From: Cephalopachus bancanus
Lineage: Eukaryota; Chordata; Mammalia; Primates; Tarsiidae
NCBI GenBank assembly: GCA_027257055.1
Contig: JAPVLO010000153.1
Span: 9,300,001-9,364,000 of the forward strand
Reading direction: 5' to 3'
Length of the DNA: 64,000 nucleotides
The notes beneath the pieces were generated by a model, which saw only the letters and a list, made by a program, of their open reading frames with translations, made no database searches and had not been told where the DNA came from. Shown piece by piece: positions 33,480 to 46,045 of this stretch. Each line of letters opens with the position of its first letter. The stretch's first letter is position 1. The position numbers and the translations under genes are program-made.

Positions 33480-33860
33480 GGGACAAGTGGGAAAAACAAG
33501 ATGGTGACGGTTCGTCTAAGAAATATCAGTTTGCAAACGTCTGATTAGATTAGTGGCAGCGAGTTGACTTGGGGCAACAAGTTTCCAGCAAGGGGGAAAG
33601 CCAAGCGGCTCCAGCCCAGCCTGGTCGGTGGGTTGGAGTCGGTGCTCGTGGAGAGAAGACGTGATGGTTTCACTGCGAAGGCTTGAAAGGCCTTGCTGGC
33701 CAGTCGTGGTGCCGCTGGGCCAGAGCCTCTGTGTGTCCTACACAGAGAGGAGTGCGCACCCCAGCATTTCCCAAACCACGTCGGGAAAGGGAGGACAGCG
33801 TGGGTTGTGATGCATGCAGGGCTTGTTTCCCAGGACTCTTGGTGACTGGAATGATACCTG
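33480..33860. promoter_or_regulatory. CpG-rich unique patch, possible promoter or first exon
   Basis: About 15-20 CpG dinucleotides lie in roughly 350 bases ('gacggttcgtc', 'gtcggtgctcgtgg', 'accacgtcgggaaag'), in a window where CpGs are otherwise confined to Alus and L1 5' ends. I recognise no repeat here. Small frames on both strands (33628-33897) lack known domains. There is no TATA box. It could be a CpG-island promoter, a first exon of a noncoding RNA or a repeat unknown to me. Confidence 0.3.
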
Positions 33861-34330
33861 TGTAAGCACAGACTCGCTTTCCAGAGGCAATCAGCATTTG
33901 GTTAATTCAACTTAGTTTAGTGGAAAGAGTACTTTATAATTCAGAGTCTCCCCGGCTGCTGGAAGTAGGGGCTATCTTCCATGAGAGTAGCGATCCAGGA
34001 GAATTCCTCCCCAGATTCCACAGAGAATAATGTTTAACATTCAGGTGTTCAGTTGGAGTGCCGCTTGTGTATCGGATTTGAAACAAACCTAGCTAGTCAA
34101 ATGAGAATCTAAAAACATCTCCAAGACAAAAGTAACTGTTTAGATTATCTCTCATTTCACATTATCCAAACCCTGATTTCGATTGCACCTTCTTTCTCCC
34201 TTTCCTTCAGTAGAACAAGTGATCCTATATTTCTGTTTTGTTAATAGTCCAAGATCCCAGCAGCTACTCTTGCCTAACGAGGAAAATGTAACTTTTTCTC
34301 AGTCTGACATTTGAAGGCCTTCACTATTTG
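33861..34330. other. Unique sequence, nothing recognised
   Basis: No repeat or coding signature recognised. Confidence 0.4.
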
Positions 34331-34334
34331 CCTC

Positions 34335-34653
34335 GATTTATTTTCTTTCTTTTCTTTTCTTTTCTTTCCTTTCGTCAGGTTCTTGCACTGTGGCTTAGGC
34401 TATGGTGCAGTGGCATGATCGCAGCTCACTGCAACCTTAAACTCCTGGGCTCAAGAGATTCTCCCACTTCAGCCTACCAAGTAGCTGAGACTATAGGTAT
34501 GCACTGCCATGCCCGGCTAAATTTTTGATTTTTTGTAGAGATGAGGTCTCGCTATGTTGCCTTGGCTGGTTTCAAACTCCTGATCTCAAGCAATCCTCCT
34601 GCCTCAACCTCCCAAAGTCCTGGGGTTACAAGCATGAGCCACCTCACCCATCC
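34335..34653 (-). mobile_element. Alu, older subfamily
   Basis: Reverse dimer with a (TTTTC)n head at 34341-34376, diverged and AluJ-like. Confidence 0.88.
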
Positions 34654-35535
34654 TGTCTTATTTTTTGTCATGTCCCTATGTGGAGCCATAGCACAGTCTG
34701 GAGGTTTCCCTGTCATCGGAGTATAACTTCAGAATGCAGTCTTTGCCGGATTAAGAGACAAACAAAAGATGACCAGTGATGACTTTTGATAGGCCACTCA
34801 AGGAAGTTTTCAATAAAGAGATGACAATTTGAGCTGGTCTAAGATTTGTTTGATTTCAAGAAATGGGCTTGGAGTGAAATATTGATCTATTGGCTCAGCT
34901 GTCAAGGCAATGTATTCCAATAAAAGACGTTGAGAAACCAGGTACTCTTTGTTTTGGTCTTATTATATACTGTGCCATTCTGGTAAAACTGCCCAGATTA
35001 GATATGCACTTAGGTGTCTTTCCACACATAGAGTAGAAACTCCCTGAAATTTGATCCACTGGTTGGTAGAATTTGGTATGGGGCGCTTCTGTCTAGTATC
35101 CTGTTCATGTTGGTTTATTATTACTTTACAGCAACTGCATTCTTGTGTCTTTCACTTAGAGCACTTTCCTATAGGGATTATCCAGGAGCATCTCACAGGC
35201 AAAATGGTGAGTCAAGTCTTTATTGTCAATTTGGGATGAGGAAAAAGCAAACAAACCTTGAATCAAGAATCTGAGAATGCAGATTCTCGATGTGGCAGTG
35301 CTACTAGATGCTAATAAAAACAAAAATAATAACTTTTCTCACCTGTGAATTTATATAGCAATAACTTCTCATGTTTATAAAAGTGCAGTGGGAATTAAAT
35401 CTGTTAATATATTCAAAGTCTTTTCTAAGAAATAAAAAATGCAAAGGATCAAATTGTAAGCTTTTTGTTTTCTCTCTAAGGGTACGATTAAGTACTACAA
35501 AAAACATAGTTATTCAAATATGTTAGATGGTACTT
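34654..35535. other. Unique sequence, nothing recognised
   Basis: No repeat or coding signature recognised. Confidence 0.4.
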
Positions 35536-35539
35536 GTAA

Positions 35540-35655
35540 AGTCCAGGAGAGCCAAGATTGTGTTTTGTACTATATTTTCAGTGCTTAGGATAGTGTCTGT
35601 CACCTAGTAGGTACTCACTCTATGTTGATAGCATGGAGGAATAAATGAGTGACTT
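35540..35655 (+). mobile_element. L2 LINE 3' end
   Basis: 'agtgcttaggatagtgtctg' and 'cctagtaggtactcactcta', ending in 'aataaatgag', match the L2 terminus. Confidence 0.75.
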
Positions 35656-35771
35656 AAAGCTTTCAGGGGTCTTCCTCTAGTTAGCTGACTTGGCTGCCAA
35701 AGTTCCGTGTCTAGGTGATTGGCTGAGTAGAGTCTCCAAGTTGTGTATTTGCTTAAAGATATCCTGTTTTA

Positions 35772-36060
35772 GCCAGGCTTGGTGGCTCAGCCTGTAATCC
35801 CGCGCCTTTGGGAGGCTGAGGTGAGTGGATTGCCTGAGCCCGCAGGTTCGAGACCCACCTGGGCAGCGTGACCTCATCTCTACAATAAATCAAAAAATCA
35901 GCCGGGTGTGGTAGCGCACGCCTGTAGTTCCGGCTACTCGGAAGGCTGAGGCGGAAGGATCGCCGGAGCCCAGCAGGTCGAGGCTGCGGTGGCCGGGAGC
36001 GGCCACTGCACTCCAGTCTGGGCGACAAAGTGAGACTCCAACTCAAAAAAAAAAAAAAAA
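35772..36060 (+). mobile_element. Alu
   Basis: Low-divergence tarsier-type dimer. TSD 'aagatatcctgtttta' / 'aagatatgctgtttta'. Confidence 0.95.
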
Positions 36061-36114
36061 GATATGCTGTTTTATTCTCTTACTATTTTGGTAATAGTAA
36101 GAGTTAATAGTTAA

Positions 36115-36290
36115 CATTGTAATAGTTAACATTGCTTGAGGACCAAATAGGTACTAGATGCTTTACATAAACTATCCGTAATCCTCACAACCCTGAAAAA
36201 GTGTGTATTCCTAATTTACGTATCAGAAACTTATGCTCAGAGAGATTAAGTAATTTACTAAAAATTATATTCCTAATGTGTAAATTTGGA
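36115..36290 (+). mobile_element. MIR SINE
   Basis: 'ggtactagatgctttacata', 'tccgtaatcctcacaaccct' and 'ctcagagagattaagtaatt' follow the MIR core in order. Confidence 0.78.
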
Positions 36291-36299
36291 TAGGCTAGA

Positions 36300-36620
36300 T
36301 TATGCTCCTATAATCAGACTCCAAATTTCAGTGACTTAAAATACGATAGTTTACTTCTTGCTTATGTCACATGTTCATAGGGAGTCATCAGAAGAACCCT
36401 GCTTATCACAAATACTGCTGTACTGGAGGGAAAGGCATCTCTGGAGAGTGTCATTCTGGCATTTTTGCTTGACTTAGAAGTGACATATATCTCTTCTTGT
36501 AATGCATTGGTAAGGATTAGTCATATGACTCTATCTATCCACAAGTGGGGTCTACCATGTTCCACAGAGAGCCACACAGTTTGGAGGTGGGGCAAAAGAT
36601 TCCTAGAGCCAGTAAATCAA
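36300..36620 (+). repeat. Old interspersed repeat, unassigned
   Basis: 'ccaaatttcagtgacttaaa' and following text resemble the repeat at 15370-15840. Weak. Confidence 0.35.
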
Positions 36621-37184
36621 AGACTTGGTTTCTGAATCCAAAAATATCTGACTTCAAAGTCAGTTTTATTTCACAAAACCTGGCTTTATTCAACTTGCCT
36701 AGAGTTATGGGTGTGAGGAATATCCATATCATGTATTCTTTCTGTTACTTTTCAGTAAGGGTTGTCTTCTTGAGAGTTGTCTTTACCTTGAATCTTCACA
36801 GGTTGAGAGTAACTATTCCTTCTCAATTGTTATACCGGGAGGTCTGATCCCTTGGACCTATGAAAGATGAGGGCTTGAATCAGACACTGTTGGGGTATGG
36901 CGCACATCCCTGTTCCTGCTGTCTTCTACCTGTTGTTATCTTTAGCTAAAATAGTGTCAATACCACTTTATGTTATCCAGTCCCAGGGCTGCTGGAGTGA
37001 TCTTGCAAATGGTTATGTACACCCTGAACTACCGAAGATATGTGCTGTGCCAAAAGCAGGACTTCTTCCTGCAAACCTGGATGGAGCTGATGACTGTGGC
37101 CTGCCAACTGTGCTGGGTCTGTAATTTAGGGTTATTCACATTTCTCTCTCTGTAGGAAGGCTGTGCTATAACTCTGGAGGCTGC

Positions 37185-37334
37185 CTAGCAAACAGCCCTG
37201 AATTGGAAGTCAAGAGCTTTGAAATCATTCCGGGTTCTTTCATCACTAACTAGGTGACCTTAGGAAAGTAATTTAGTCTCTGTGAAGTCTGGGTTTTCTC
37301 ATCTGGAAAAATAATTACAGTTCCACCATTCACA
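37185..37334 (-). mobile_element. MIR SINE (reverse), left of an Alu
   Basis: 'aactaggtgaccttaggaaa' and 'gggttttctcatctggaaaa' match MIR in reverse. Confidence 0.65.
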
Positions 37335-37625
37335 TTTTTTTTTTTTTTTTTTGAGTTGGAGTCTCACTCTGTCGCCCAGACTGGAGTGCAGTGGCCGCTC
37401 CCGGCCACCGCAGCCTCGACCTGCTGGGCTCCGGCGATCCTTCCGCCTCAGCCTTCCAAGTAACTGGAATTACAGGCGCGCGCTACCACGCCTGGCTGAT
37501 TTTTTGATTTATTGTAGAGATGAGGTCTCGCTGCCCAGGCGGGTCTCGAACCCGCGGGCTCAGGCAATCCACTCACCTCAGCTTCCCAAAGGCGCGGGAT
37601 TACAGGCTGAGCCACCGAGCCCGCC
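37335..37625 (-). mobile_element. Alu
   Basis: Low-divergence reverse dimer with TSD 'ccaccattcacattttt' on both sides. Confidence 0.95.
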
Positions 37626-38933
37626 CACCATTCACATTTTTAAGATGAAAATGCCAATCTGCAGATAATGTGAATGGTTAGTATCTGAATGGTGCTTGAT
37701 ATTTTATAAAGTTTTTTCAACTTCCCTGCTATGTAGACATGATAACCATAATTTCGTCATTTAAGAAACTAAGTCTTACAGGATTCTCACAATTAAAAAA
37801 TAACAGACGTAGAACTTGAACACAAGCCTCTGTCTTCAAATCTGGTATTCTTTTCCCTTGTCTGAGGCATTAAATAGGATGACCCATAAGATATGGAAAA
37901 GAATACACAAAGAAAGTGAGTAGCAAAGAGAAAACAGTAGAGGGTTTGGATCTCTGATGACCAGATTTGAATCTCAGCTTTGCCATTTACTGGTTAACAG
38001 GCCTAGAAAAGCCACTTTATCTGCACTTTTTTCTGTCTGGAAAATGTAGACAAGGCTGATAATCATTGGTATACACTGGTTCAGCCAAACTGCTTCTAAA
38101 ATATTGAAACCTTTCTGTACTATTTAGTAAATAACAGTTCCAACTGATTCCCTCCTTTGAGATCCTATCCCACCTCCCCATGATTTAGCAACAAAGGAGT
38201 TAATAGGCTTAGCAGAGGGCATTAAAGGCCCACTTCTCCCCAGGACTATGGTTAATCTCAAATTATACTGATTGTTAGATATTTTGAATATTACCAGTAA
38301 TTGAGGATAATGGTAAGTTTTCCCAGTTTCAGTGGGCTGCAGTGATGATCAGATAATATAAAGCTACCAAGATCAGCAATAATCCTTAAAGTAGTGTTTT
38401 CTAAAATGTCCTAGTAACATCCTTTGGAAAAATTAACTTGTTGTATAGAAAACGCCACCCTTGAGAGACTTGTTCCACATTAGCCAGTTGAAGACTCTGA
38501 GCTGGCCTGTTGTAAAGGAACTTAATTTTTGTTTTTAACTTTGAATCTTTGAATGTTTGAGGACAGAACTCATTTCTTTCACCATATCACCTATTATATT
38601 CTCTGCTAATTTTGCAACCTTACTTTTTGACCCTGAGTTTATTGTTGTCTATGTCTTACTTTCTTATAGTGTGTCTTTTTGTATGGTAGCTCACACAGTT
38701 CCTACTCCACTTGCTCTTCAGTTCAGGGTTAGAGACAGTCAATTCCTTATGACAGGTTTATAGCAAAGCAGAAGTCTCTAGAATAACAAGAACAAGAAAA
38801 AAAATACCATTATGAACAATAGCAGTTAGTATTGAAGAGTGCTTTTTACATGTTGAGGACTCTGCTGAGTCATGTACATACCAAGTTGGTTATGTAGCTT
38901 GACTTTCAATTTCACCCCAAATTATCAGTCTAA
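37626..38933. other. Mostly unique sequence with a likely MIR
   Basis: A MIR-like stretch in reverse lies at 37960-38060 ('tttgaatctcagctttgcca'). The rest is unrecognised and the small frame at 38557-38763 has no domain. Confidence 0.45.
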
Positions 38934-39125
38934 GCCAGAGGTCTGTAAATTAGGGCCCGCAGGCCATCCAATCCTAGGCCTACTGTTGTAAGACCAATGA
39001 GATAAGGATGTTTTTTACATTTTCAAAGGGTTGAAAAAAGAAGAAGAATATGCTACAGATACTGTTCGTGGCCCACAAAACCTAAAAATAGTTATTTTTC
39101 GTTTTACAGAAAAAGTGCCAATATG
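38934..39125 (+). mobile_element. hAT-Charlie-type nonautonomous element
   Basis: 'gggcccgcaggccatccaat', 'gggttgaaaaaagaagaaga' and 'gttttacagaaaaagtgcca' are the left and right thirds of the family also seen at 11280-11495. The middle is deleted. Confidence 0.75.
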
Positions 39126-39609
39126 TGATAATATCACTTTGCTTTCTAGCGGTTGGATTAGGTTTAGGCATGTAGTCCATTCAAACAACAAATAATTATT
39201 GAGTCCTAACCACCATTTTTTTAGAGGTACAGCGGTAAGCAAAAAAGACACTCATGCTCTCATGTACTTACATTCTATTTCAGTTAATGAAATATATCTG
39301 TCATTGTTTGGTCAGTTTCTCACACATAATGAGTGGTAGTGAAATGATGTTTCCTTTCTGTGAATAGATGTTTCTCTCTTTAAATGTGATACTTCTAACG
39401 CAATCATAAGAGGAAAGAGCTTAAGATGGAGTTATCACATTGAAGATGACAGAGGAGAAAGTTGAAAATAAATTAATTAAGATACTGAGTCAATCAACCT
39501 TGAAATCTGCCATGTCTTAGGATTTCTAAGTATATTAAATGATAACTTTCCTTATTATTTAAGTCCTTTTAAATCAGTTTTCTGTTACTTGAATTTTGAA
39601 CTAAAGAAA

Positions 39610-39790
39610 TACATATATACACACATTACTTAATTTAATCCTCACAACAATCCTGTGAAATTCTCATTTTACACAGGAAGAATTTGAAAAATCAGAGAAA
39701 TTTGTCACTTGCACAGTCAACATAGTAAGTGACAGAACCAAGATGAGAATTCAGGTCTCCCTGACTAGACTTCAGTGTCTCCCTCTTACA
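39610..39790 (+). mobile_element. MIR SINE
   Basis: 'atcctcacaacaatcctgtg', 'ttctcattttacacaggaag' and 'tagtaagtgacagaaccaag' are MIR core and 3' sequence. Confidence 0.8.
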
Positions 39791-40015
39791 GAGTTTCAGT
39801 GAAAATCATTAGAAGGAAAGACAGGAAGTCAATATGAGGACAGTTTTTCATGTCCTGAGCCTGTGTATATGACTGTTAATGAGTTTCATTCTTTTTCAGA
39901 AACCTAGAACAATGTTTCTTGACTCCCATCCCACTATGAGAAGGCAACATTTTCCCATTTGTTGGGCAGTCATTGCCTTAACACAGTTGTATAACTTATA
40001 TAAAGAATAAGGGAA

Positions 40016-40307
40016 GCCGGGCTCGGTGGCTCAGCCTGTAATCCCAGCACTTTGGGAGGCTGAGGTGAGTGGATTGCCTGAGCCTGCAGATTTGAGACTC
40101 AACTGGGCAGCTTGGCGATACCTCATCTCTACAATAAATCAAAAAATTAGCCGGCCGTGGTAGCGCGCACCTATAGTTCCAGGTACTTGGAAGGCTGAGG
40201 CGGAAGGATCGCCGGAGCCCAGCAGGTCGAAGCGTGGTGGCCAGGAGCAGCCACTGCACTCCAGTCCGGGTGACAGAGTGAGACTCCAACTCAAAAAAAA
40301 AAAAAAA
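40016..40307 (+). mobile_element. Alu
   Basis: Tarsier-type dimer. TSD 'aataaggga' / 'aatgaggga'. Its right TSD overlaps the start of an older Alu. Confidence 0.92.
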
Positions 40308-40317
40308 TGAGGGAGAT

Positions 40318-40583
40318 GACCAGGTGTGATGGCTCATACCTGTGATCCCAGCTTCCTGGAAGGCTAAGGCAGGAGGATCACTTAAGCCCAGGAGTTTAAG
40401 ACCAACCCGAGAACATAGCGAGACCCCATCACTACAAAAATTTTAAAAAAATTAGCCTGGTGTGGTGTCCAATGCCCGTTGTCCCAGCTACTTGGGAGGC
40501 TGAGGTGGGAGGATTGCCTGAGGAGGTCGAGGGTGCAGTGAGCTGTGATCGTGCCACTGCAGTCCAATCAGGGTGACAGAGTC
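40318..40583 (+). mobile_element. Alu, older subfamily
   Basis: 'gaccaggtgtgatggctcat' onward, AluJ-like, with a poor tail. The younger Alu inserted at its left edge. Confidence 0.88.
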
Positions 40584-40599
40584 AATTTCTCTCTGTCTT

Positions 40600-41670
40600 C
40601 CCCACCAACATATGATCACTTTTCACCTTGTCTGCTGCAATATAAACTCCCACCTGGTCTATGTTCATCTGCTCTGGCCTTCCAATTCAATCTCCACATT
40701 GGAACTAGAAGATAAAGACAGATTTTCAATATGATCTACACAGCTTCCTCAGCTTCATTTTTCCTCTAGTGTTCTTCTGCTTTCTCTGTTCCTGCTGTAC
40801 TGGCCTTTATCAGCCATTAGCTTCTGCCTGGAATGATCTTTCTTTCTTTCTGTGCCAAATAAGCAACTATTTGGCATCTGTTCAAGTTTTCCTTTTCTGA
40901 TATCCCTTACTGGATTGACTTCTATTATAAACCCATACTGGGCCATGTGCATCTTCTTCAAAGTTGTCCATTAGTTTGTTCAATTATCTGTTTAATCTAT
41001 CAACCCTAATATATTTTTTCTCTTTTAATTTTTATTTTAAAGGTGTGGGGTACAATTCAGGGTTAGGTATACAGATGTTCATTATTCAGGTACCCTTGTT
41101 GATGAAATGTGTCCCCCCTTCCCCAGGAAGATTCCCACTACTGCCAATCCCACTTCCCTGTCCACTCCTGGCAGTTTCCTGCTACTACCAATCATTTTCT
41201 TATAGTATTATGATAACTGTTTAAGGTCCGCTTATGAGTGAGAACATGTGATACTCAATTCTTTGTTTCTGTGAAATACCACTCAGTATTACAGACTCTA
41301 AGTTCATTCAGGTGGCTGTGAAGTTCATGATTTTGTTCTTCTTTATGGCTGTGTAATATTCCATTGTGTACCTCATTTTTTAAATCCAGACCTCTTTTGA
41401 TGGGCAGCATGGTTGCTTCCATGTTCTTGCTACTGTGAACAATGCTGCAATAAACATACGTGTATAGGTATCTTTTTTATAGAGTGATTTGAGTTCTTCT
41501 GGGTATATTCCCAGTAGGGGGATTGTGGGGTTGTATGGAAGGTCGATAACCCTAATATATTTAAGCTCTAGGAGAGCAGTTGCCATATGTGTTACCATTG
41601 TAAACCCAGTGTGTGTCACACAATAGGTGCTTAATAAACATGTGGAATGAATGTGTAACTGTATATGTGA
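40600..41670 (+). mobile_element. L2 LINE, split by an L1
   Basis: L2 3'-region text at 40600-41016 ('cattagcttctgcctggaat') and its end at 41548-41660 ('taaacccagtgtgtgtcaca', 'cttaataaacatgtggaatg') flank a minus-strand L1. It is strongly diverged, with no open frame. Confidence 0.75.
41017..41547 (-). mobile_element. LINE-1 3' end, 5'-truncated
   Basis: Minus-strand L1 3' UTR and ORF2 C-terminus ('LPYNPTIPLLGIYPEELKS' read at 41470-41540). TSD 'aaccctaatatattt' at 41002-41016 and 41548-41562. Confidence 0.95.
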
Positions 41671-43927
41671 AAAGATATATTTGATCAGTGACTCAGAACA
41701 CATATGTCAAAGCTCAGGAAATAAATGAGATCCTCAGATGGAGCAACTAAGGAAGATTTAACTTTGGTACTTTTTACATAGGTGTAGCTAGGTATAAGGG
41801 AAAGTAACAGGGGATGGTGAAGCACCCTGGGGAGAACTTGGTACCCCCAAAATTGAATGTCAAGTGAAGAGAGCAGTTTCACCTCAAAGGGAATAGCTGT
41901 GATTCTAGAAGAGAACTACAGGATAGGAGCTATGGCTGTTATAGCTCAACCTAGGAAGTCAACCCTAGGAAGCTCTCCAATGTCTAGCTGTGGCAGAATT
42001 ATAGGAATAAGAAAAATATCATATCGCTGACATTCTCTTCTCTTCATTGATCTCTGGGATCAGCCAATTGGCTGCACCCAAATGAAAGCTAGAGGGAGAA
42101 AAACTAAATGATGTAGACCATAAAGCCTGGGTTTGCAGAGCACAGACCTGGGTGGAAAATGGAGAAAACAGATTTGGTAGGACACCTTAAAAATATCCTG
42201 CCATTGGTCTTTGGAATAATTCCCAATTCTAAAATAATTGTTAAGATAGATAATGCAAAAGGGTAGCTAGGAAAGTTTTACTTTAATACTATAGGAAGGT
42301 GTCACTAAAGTTTGAGAGTTATATAGGTAATGGTAGTACAAAAGTTTTCAAATATCATGGAAATGTCATGACAAGTGTGGACTGATGAAAAGTTCTTGGA
42401 ATTTTAAGTTAGATGTGAGATCACATCTTAGTTCTGCCACTTCCTAGTTTGTTGACTTTGGTTTTCTTATTTGTAAGAGAGGAATTATAATGTCTGTCTT
42501 ATAGGGTGATTGTAAGAATCCAATATCTGGTGCCTAAAGAAGGTGTTCATGAAATGTTAACTATTGCGAGGGGGTATATAAAATCTCCTCCTGAGCGCTT
42601 CTGATGTAATTAAGAAGCCAAGTCACCAGGGATGGAGCAGAGACTAATAGGCCAGGGAATAATAAAAGACTCAATTGTATATTAAGATCCACAGGAAAGA
42701 TGTAGGTCATAAGCTCTGGCAAATAGGTTGTTTAACTGGACCGCTCCTCACCCTTGACCCTTTCCCCCCATCTCCCACCCATACCCCTGGTTCTTTAAGG
42801 AAGTTCCTATCAGTACATTTTAGATAATGAAGATTGTGTAGGTCAATGAACTACTGAGTCACTCAGCTACGTGCAGTTAAGCCACAGGCTATCCAAGCCA
42901 ATAAAAGCAGAAAGAGTTTAGAACTCCTTAGTGGGTAGTTTTACCTTGAGACCGCAGTGATATCACACAACAAGGCTCAGATGCATTGTATGAAAGTGAC
43001 AGCGTTTCCCCCCTTAATAAAACCCTAGTTTGCTTTCTTGGTGCCAAATTGTTCACATGTAAACACTGAAGGACAGATTAAAGACCTCATTGTACTTTTC
43101 TTTGCTATTGTGTGAAGGGCACTATTTTCCACGTTGATAAGATCTGGAGGGAAGAATAAAGCACAATGGACTTTTATTTTAATCACCAAGCATTCACCCT
43201 ATCCCACAGAAAGCTGGAGTTTTGTTCTACTACTTCTGACTTCAAGGTTTCTGCCATTAGGAAAAGTCGAGAGCCTCAGAATTTATTCTAAGGGGACTGA
43301 CCTGTGTCCTGGAAACTCATTAGGAAGAAGTTGAGGGAAAGGATAAAGAAGCAGAATTATAGGGCCTGGAGGGCATGTTGAAGTGACAGTATTTATGTGA
43401 AGTGACAGTATTTATGTCACTGTAGGAGGTTGCTAAATGGTCTGACCAAAGAGGCAGAACAATGTGGTTCTTGCTCTCAAATAGCCTGAGACAAACTAGC
43501 AGAGTGAGGCAGATGCCACTGAGTACGTGAGTCAGAGCATTAGCAATAGATAATTCCCACTTCAACCACATCCTTCCCTGGTGTGTGTTGCCCTCTATAT
43601 TTTCCCCAAGCAGGGCCTGCAATGCCTCTATTCCCCTCTCTCTTTCCCCTATTTTATTAGTGCTTTGTGTTGTCTCAGTTTACTCTTGTATTTGAAGTCA
43701 AGTTGAACAAGGAATCAAGATGCCTACTTCTAGTTTTAGCTTTGTCATGTATCATTGAACACGCCCTTTTAGAACTTCTGATTTTCTCAACTCTTAAGAA
43801 ATATGTGCTGAAAACTCAGAGAAATACATGCATGTGGAAGTAGTTTTTAAAATTTGAGGTAATATTTATATATAGTGAAATGCATAGATCATAAGCGTAT
43901 AGTTTGATGAGTTAGAAAATATATATA
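41671..43927. other. Unique sequence with MIR traces
   Basis: MIR-like reverse text lies at 42400-42560 ('tcttagttctgccacttcct') and possibly at 43730-43800. A perfect 19-base tandem duplication lies at 43380-43417. No gene is seen. Confidence 0.45.
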
Positions 43928-44295
43928 GGTATACCTCATTTACTTCACAGGTTTTTTTTTTTCAAATTGAAGGTTTACATTGAGTACGTCTATTAGTGCC
44001 ATTTTTTTCAACAGCATATGCTCACTTTGTGTTTCTGTGTCACATTTTGGTAATTCTCACAATATTTCAAACTTTTAAATTATTATATCTGTTATGGTGA
44101 TCTGTGATCTTTGATGTTGCTATTGTAATTATTTTGGAGTGCCACAAACTGTGTTCATATAAGATGATGAACTTGATTGATAAATGTGTATGTCTGACTG
44201 CTCCACTGACCCACCCTTCCCTCCCTGTCTCTCTCCCTCTCTTTGGGTTTTCCTATTCCCTGAGACACAACAATATTGAAACTAGGCCATCCTAG

Positions 44296-46045
44296 GATGG
44301 TCTCTAAGTGTTCAAATAAAAGGAAGAATTGGTACATCTCTCGCTTTAAATCAAAGATAGAAATGGTAAAGCTTAGTGAGGAAACCATTTTGAAAGCCGA
44401 GATACTGAAAGCTAGGCCTCTCGCACCAGTTAGCCAAGTGGTGAATGCAAAAGAAAAGTTCTTGAAGGAAACTAAAAGTTCTATTCCAGTGAACACATGA
44501 ATGCTAAGAAAGTGAAATAGACTTATTTGATGTGAAGAATGTTTGAGTGGTTTAGATAGAAGATCAAACATTCCTATAAGCCAAATTCTAATCCAGAGCA
44601 AGACCCTAACCTGAGAGGTGAGGAAATTACAGGGAAAAGTTTGAAGCTAGCACAGGTTGGCTCATGAGGTTAAGATCCACAGGAAAGATGCAAGTCACAA
44701 GACATCTCTAAAACATAATGGTACAAGGTGAAGCAGTAAGTGTTGATGTAGAAGCTGCAGCAAGTTATCCAGATCTAGCTAAAATAATTGATGAAGGTGG
44801 TGACACTAAACAGATTTTCAAAGTAGACAAAACAGCCTTCTGTTGGAAGAAGATGCCATCTGGGACTTTCATAGCTAGGGAGAAAAAGTACATGCCTGGA
44901 TTCAAAGCCTCAAAGAAAGGGCTGACTTTTTTGTTATGGGCTAATGCAGCTGCTGACTTTAAGTTGAAGCCAATGCTTATTTACTATCCCAAAAATTACT
45001 GAATATTTTAAGCCTATTGTTGAGACTTACTGATTAGAGAAAAAGACATCTTCCAAAATATTAATACTCATGGACAATGTACCTGGTCATTCAAGAGCTC
45101 TGATGGAGATGTACCAGGAGATTAATGTTTTCTCATGCCTGCTAATACACTATTCATTCTGCAGCCATGAATCTTACTTTCAAGTATAATTATTTAAAAA
45201 ATACATTTTGACTGGGCACAGTGGAATGCATGTATAATCCCAGCTACTTGGGGGTTGAGGTAGGAGAATCACTGGAGCCCAGGAATTTGATACCAGCCTG
45301 AGCAACATAGCAAGACCCCATCCAAAAAAGTGTAAAAAAGAAGAAATATATTTTGTAAGGCTATAGCTGCCATAGATAGTGAGTGATATGTCTGATGGAT
45401 CTGGGCAGAGTAAATTGAACACTTTTTGGATTCACCACTTAGATGTCATTAAGAACATTTGTGACTTGTGAGAGAAAGTCAAAATAGTAACATTAACAGG
45501 AGTTTGGAAGAAGTTGATTCTAACCCTTGTAGATGACTGAAGGATGCAAGATTTCCCTGCAAACGTAGTAAAAATAGCAAGAGAAATAAAGTTAAAAGTG
45601 AAAGATGTGACCGGATTGCTGCAATATCATGATAAAACATGAACCGATGAGGAGTTGTGTCTTAGGCAAAAAAAGTGGTTTGTTGAGGTGAAATATACTC
45701 CTAGTGAAGTTATGTGAACATTCTTGAAATGACAACAAAAGGATTTAGAATATTATATTAACTTAATTATTAAAGCAGCAGCAGAGTTTAAGAGGATCGA
45801 CTCCAATTTTGAAAGTTCTACAGTGAGTAAAATGCTATCAAACAGCATTGCATGCTGCAGAGAAATATTTTGTAAATGGGAGAATCAATCAATGTAGCAA
45901 ATTCCACTGCTGTTTTATTTTAAGAAATTGTCATTGTCACCTCAACCTTCAGCAACCACCACCCTGATCAGGCAGCAGCATCCAGCATCAAGGCAAGAAC
46001 TTCCATTAGCAAAAAGATTACAAGTTGGGGAAGGCTTAGATGATT
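44296..46045 (+). pseudogene. Tigger1 transposase, broken
   Basis: The gene begins near 44296 ('SKCSNKRKNW' frame) with a CENP-B-like DNA-binding domain and continues into the DDE catalytic region. The first catalytic block is readable in the open frame at 44718-45002 ('[16 protein letters not shown]', where the family has an Asp-Glu pair). Deletions, stops and an Alu monomer interrupt it. Confidence 0.85.
45211..45343 (+). mobile_element. Alu left monomer inside Tigger1
   Basis: Only a left-arm unit ('actgggcacagtggaatgca' to 'caagaccccatcc') with an A-rich tail. TSD 'aaatacattttg' / 'aaatatattttg'. It may be a free left monomer or a truncated dimer. Confidence 0.8.

Noticed and set aside
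33214..33486. Minus-strand frame of 90 codons beside the CpG patch
   Set aside because: No domain, and AT-rich downstream; not supported as coding without conservation data.
35677..36046. Recurrent 'SWSLTLSPRLECSGRSRPPQ' frames (also 16.1, 37.4, 55.5, 56.5, 59.9 kb)
   Set aside because: This is antisense translation of Alu; repeated because Alus are repeated, not a protein family.
44155..44601. Minus-strand frame of 148 codons
   Set aside because: It lies antisense to the Tigger1 transposase gene.
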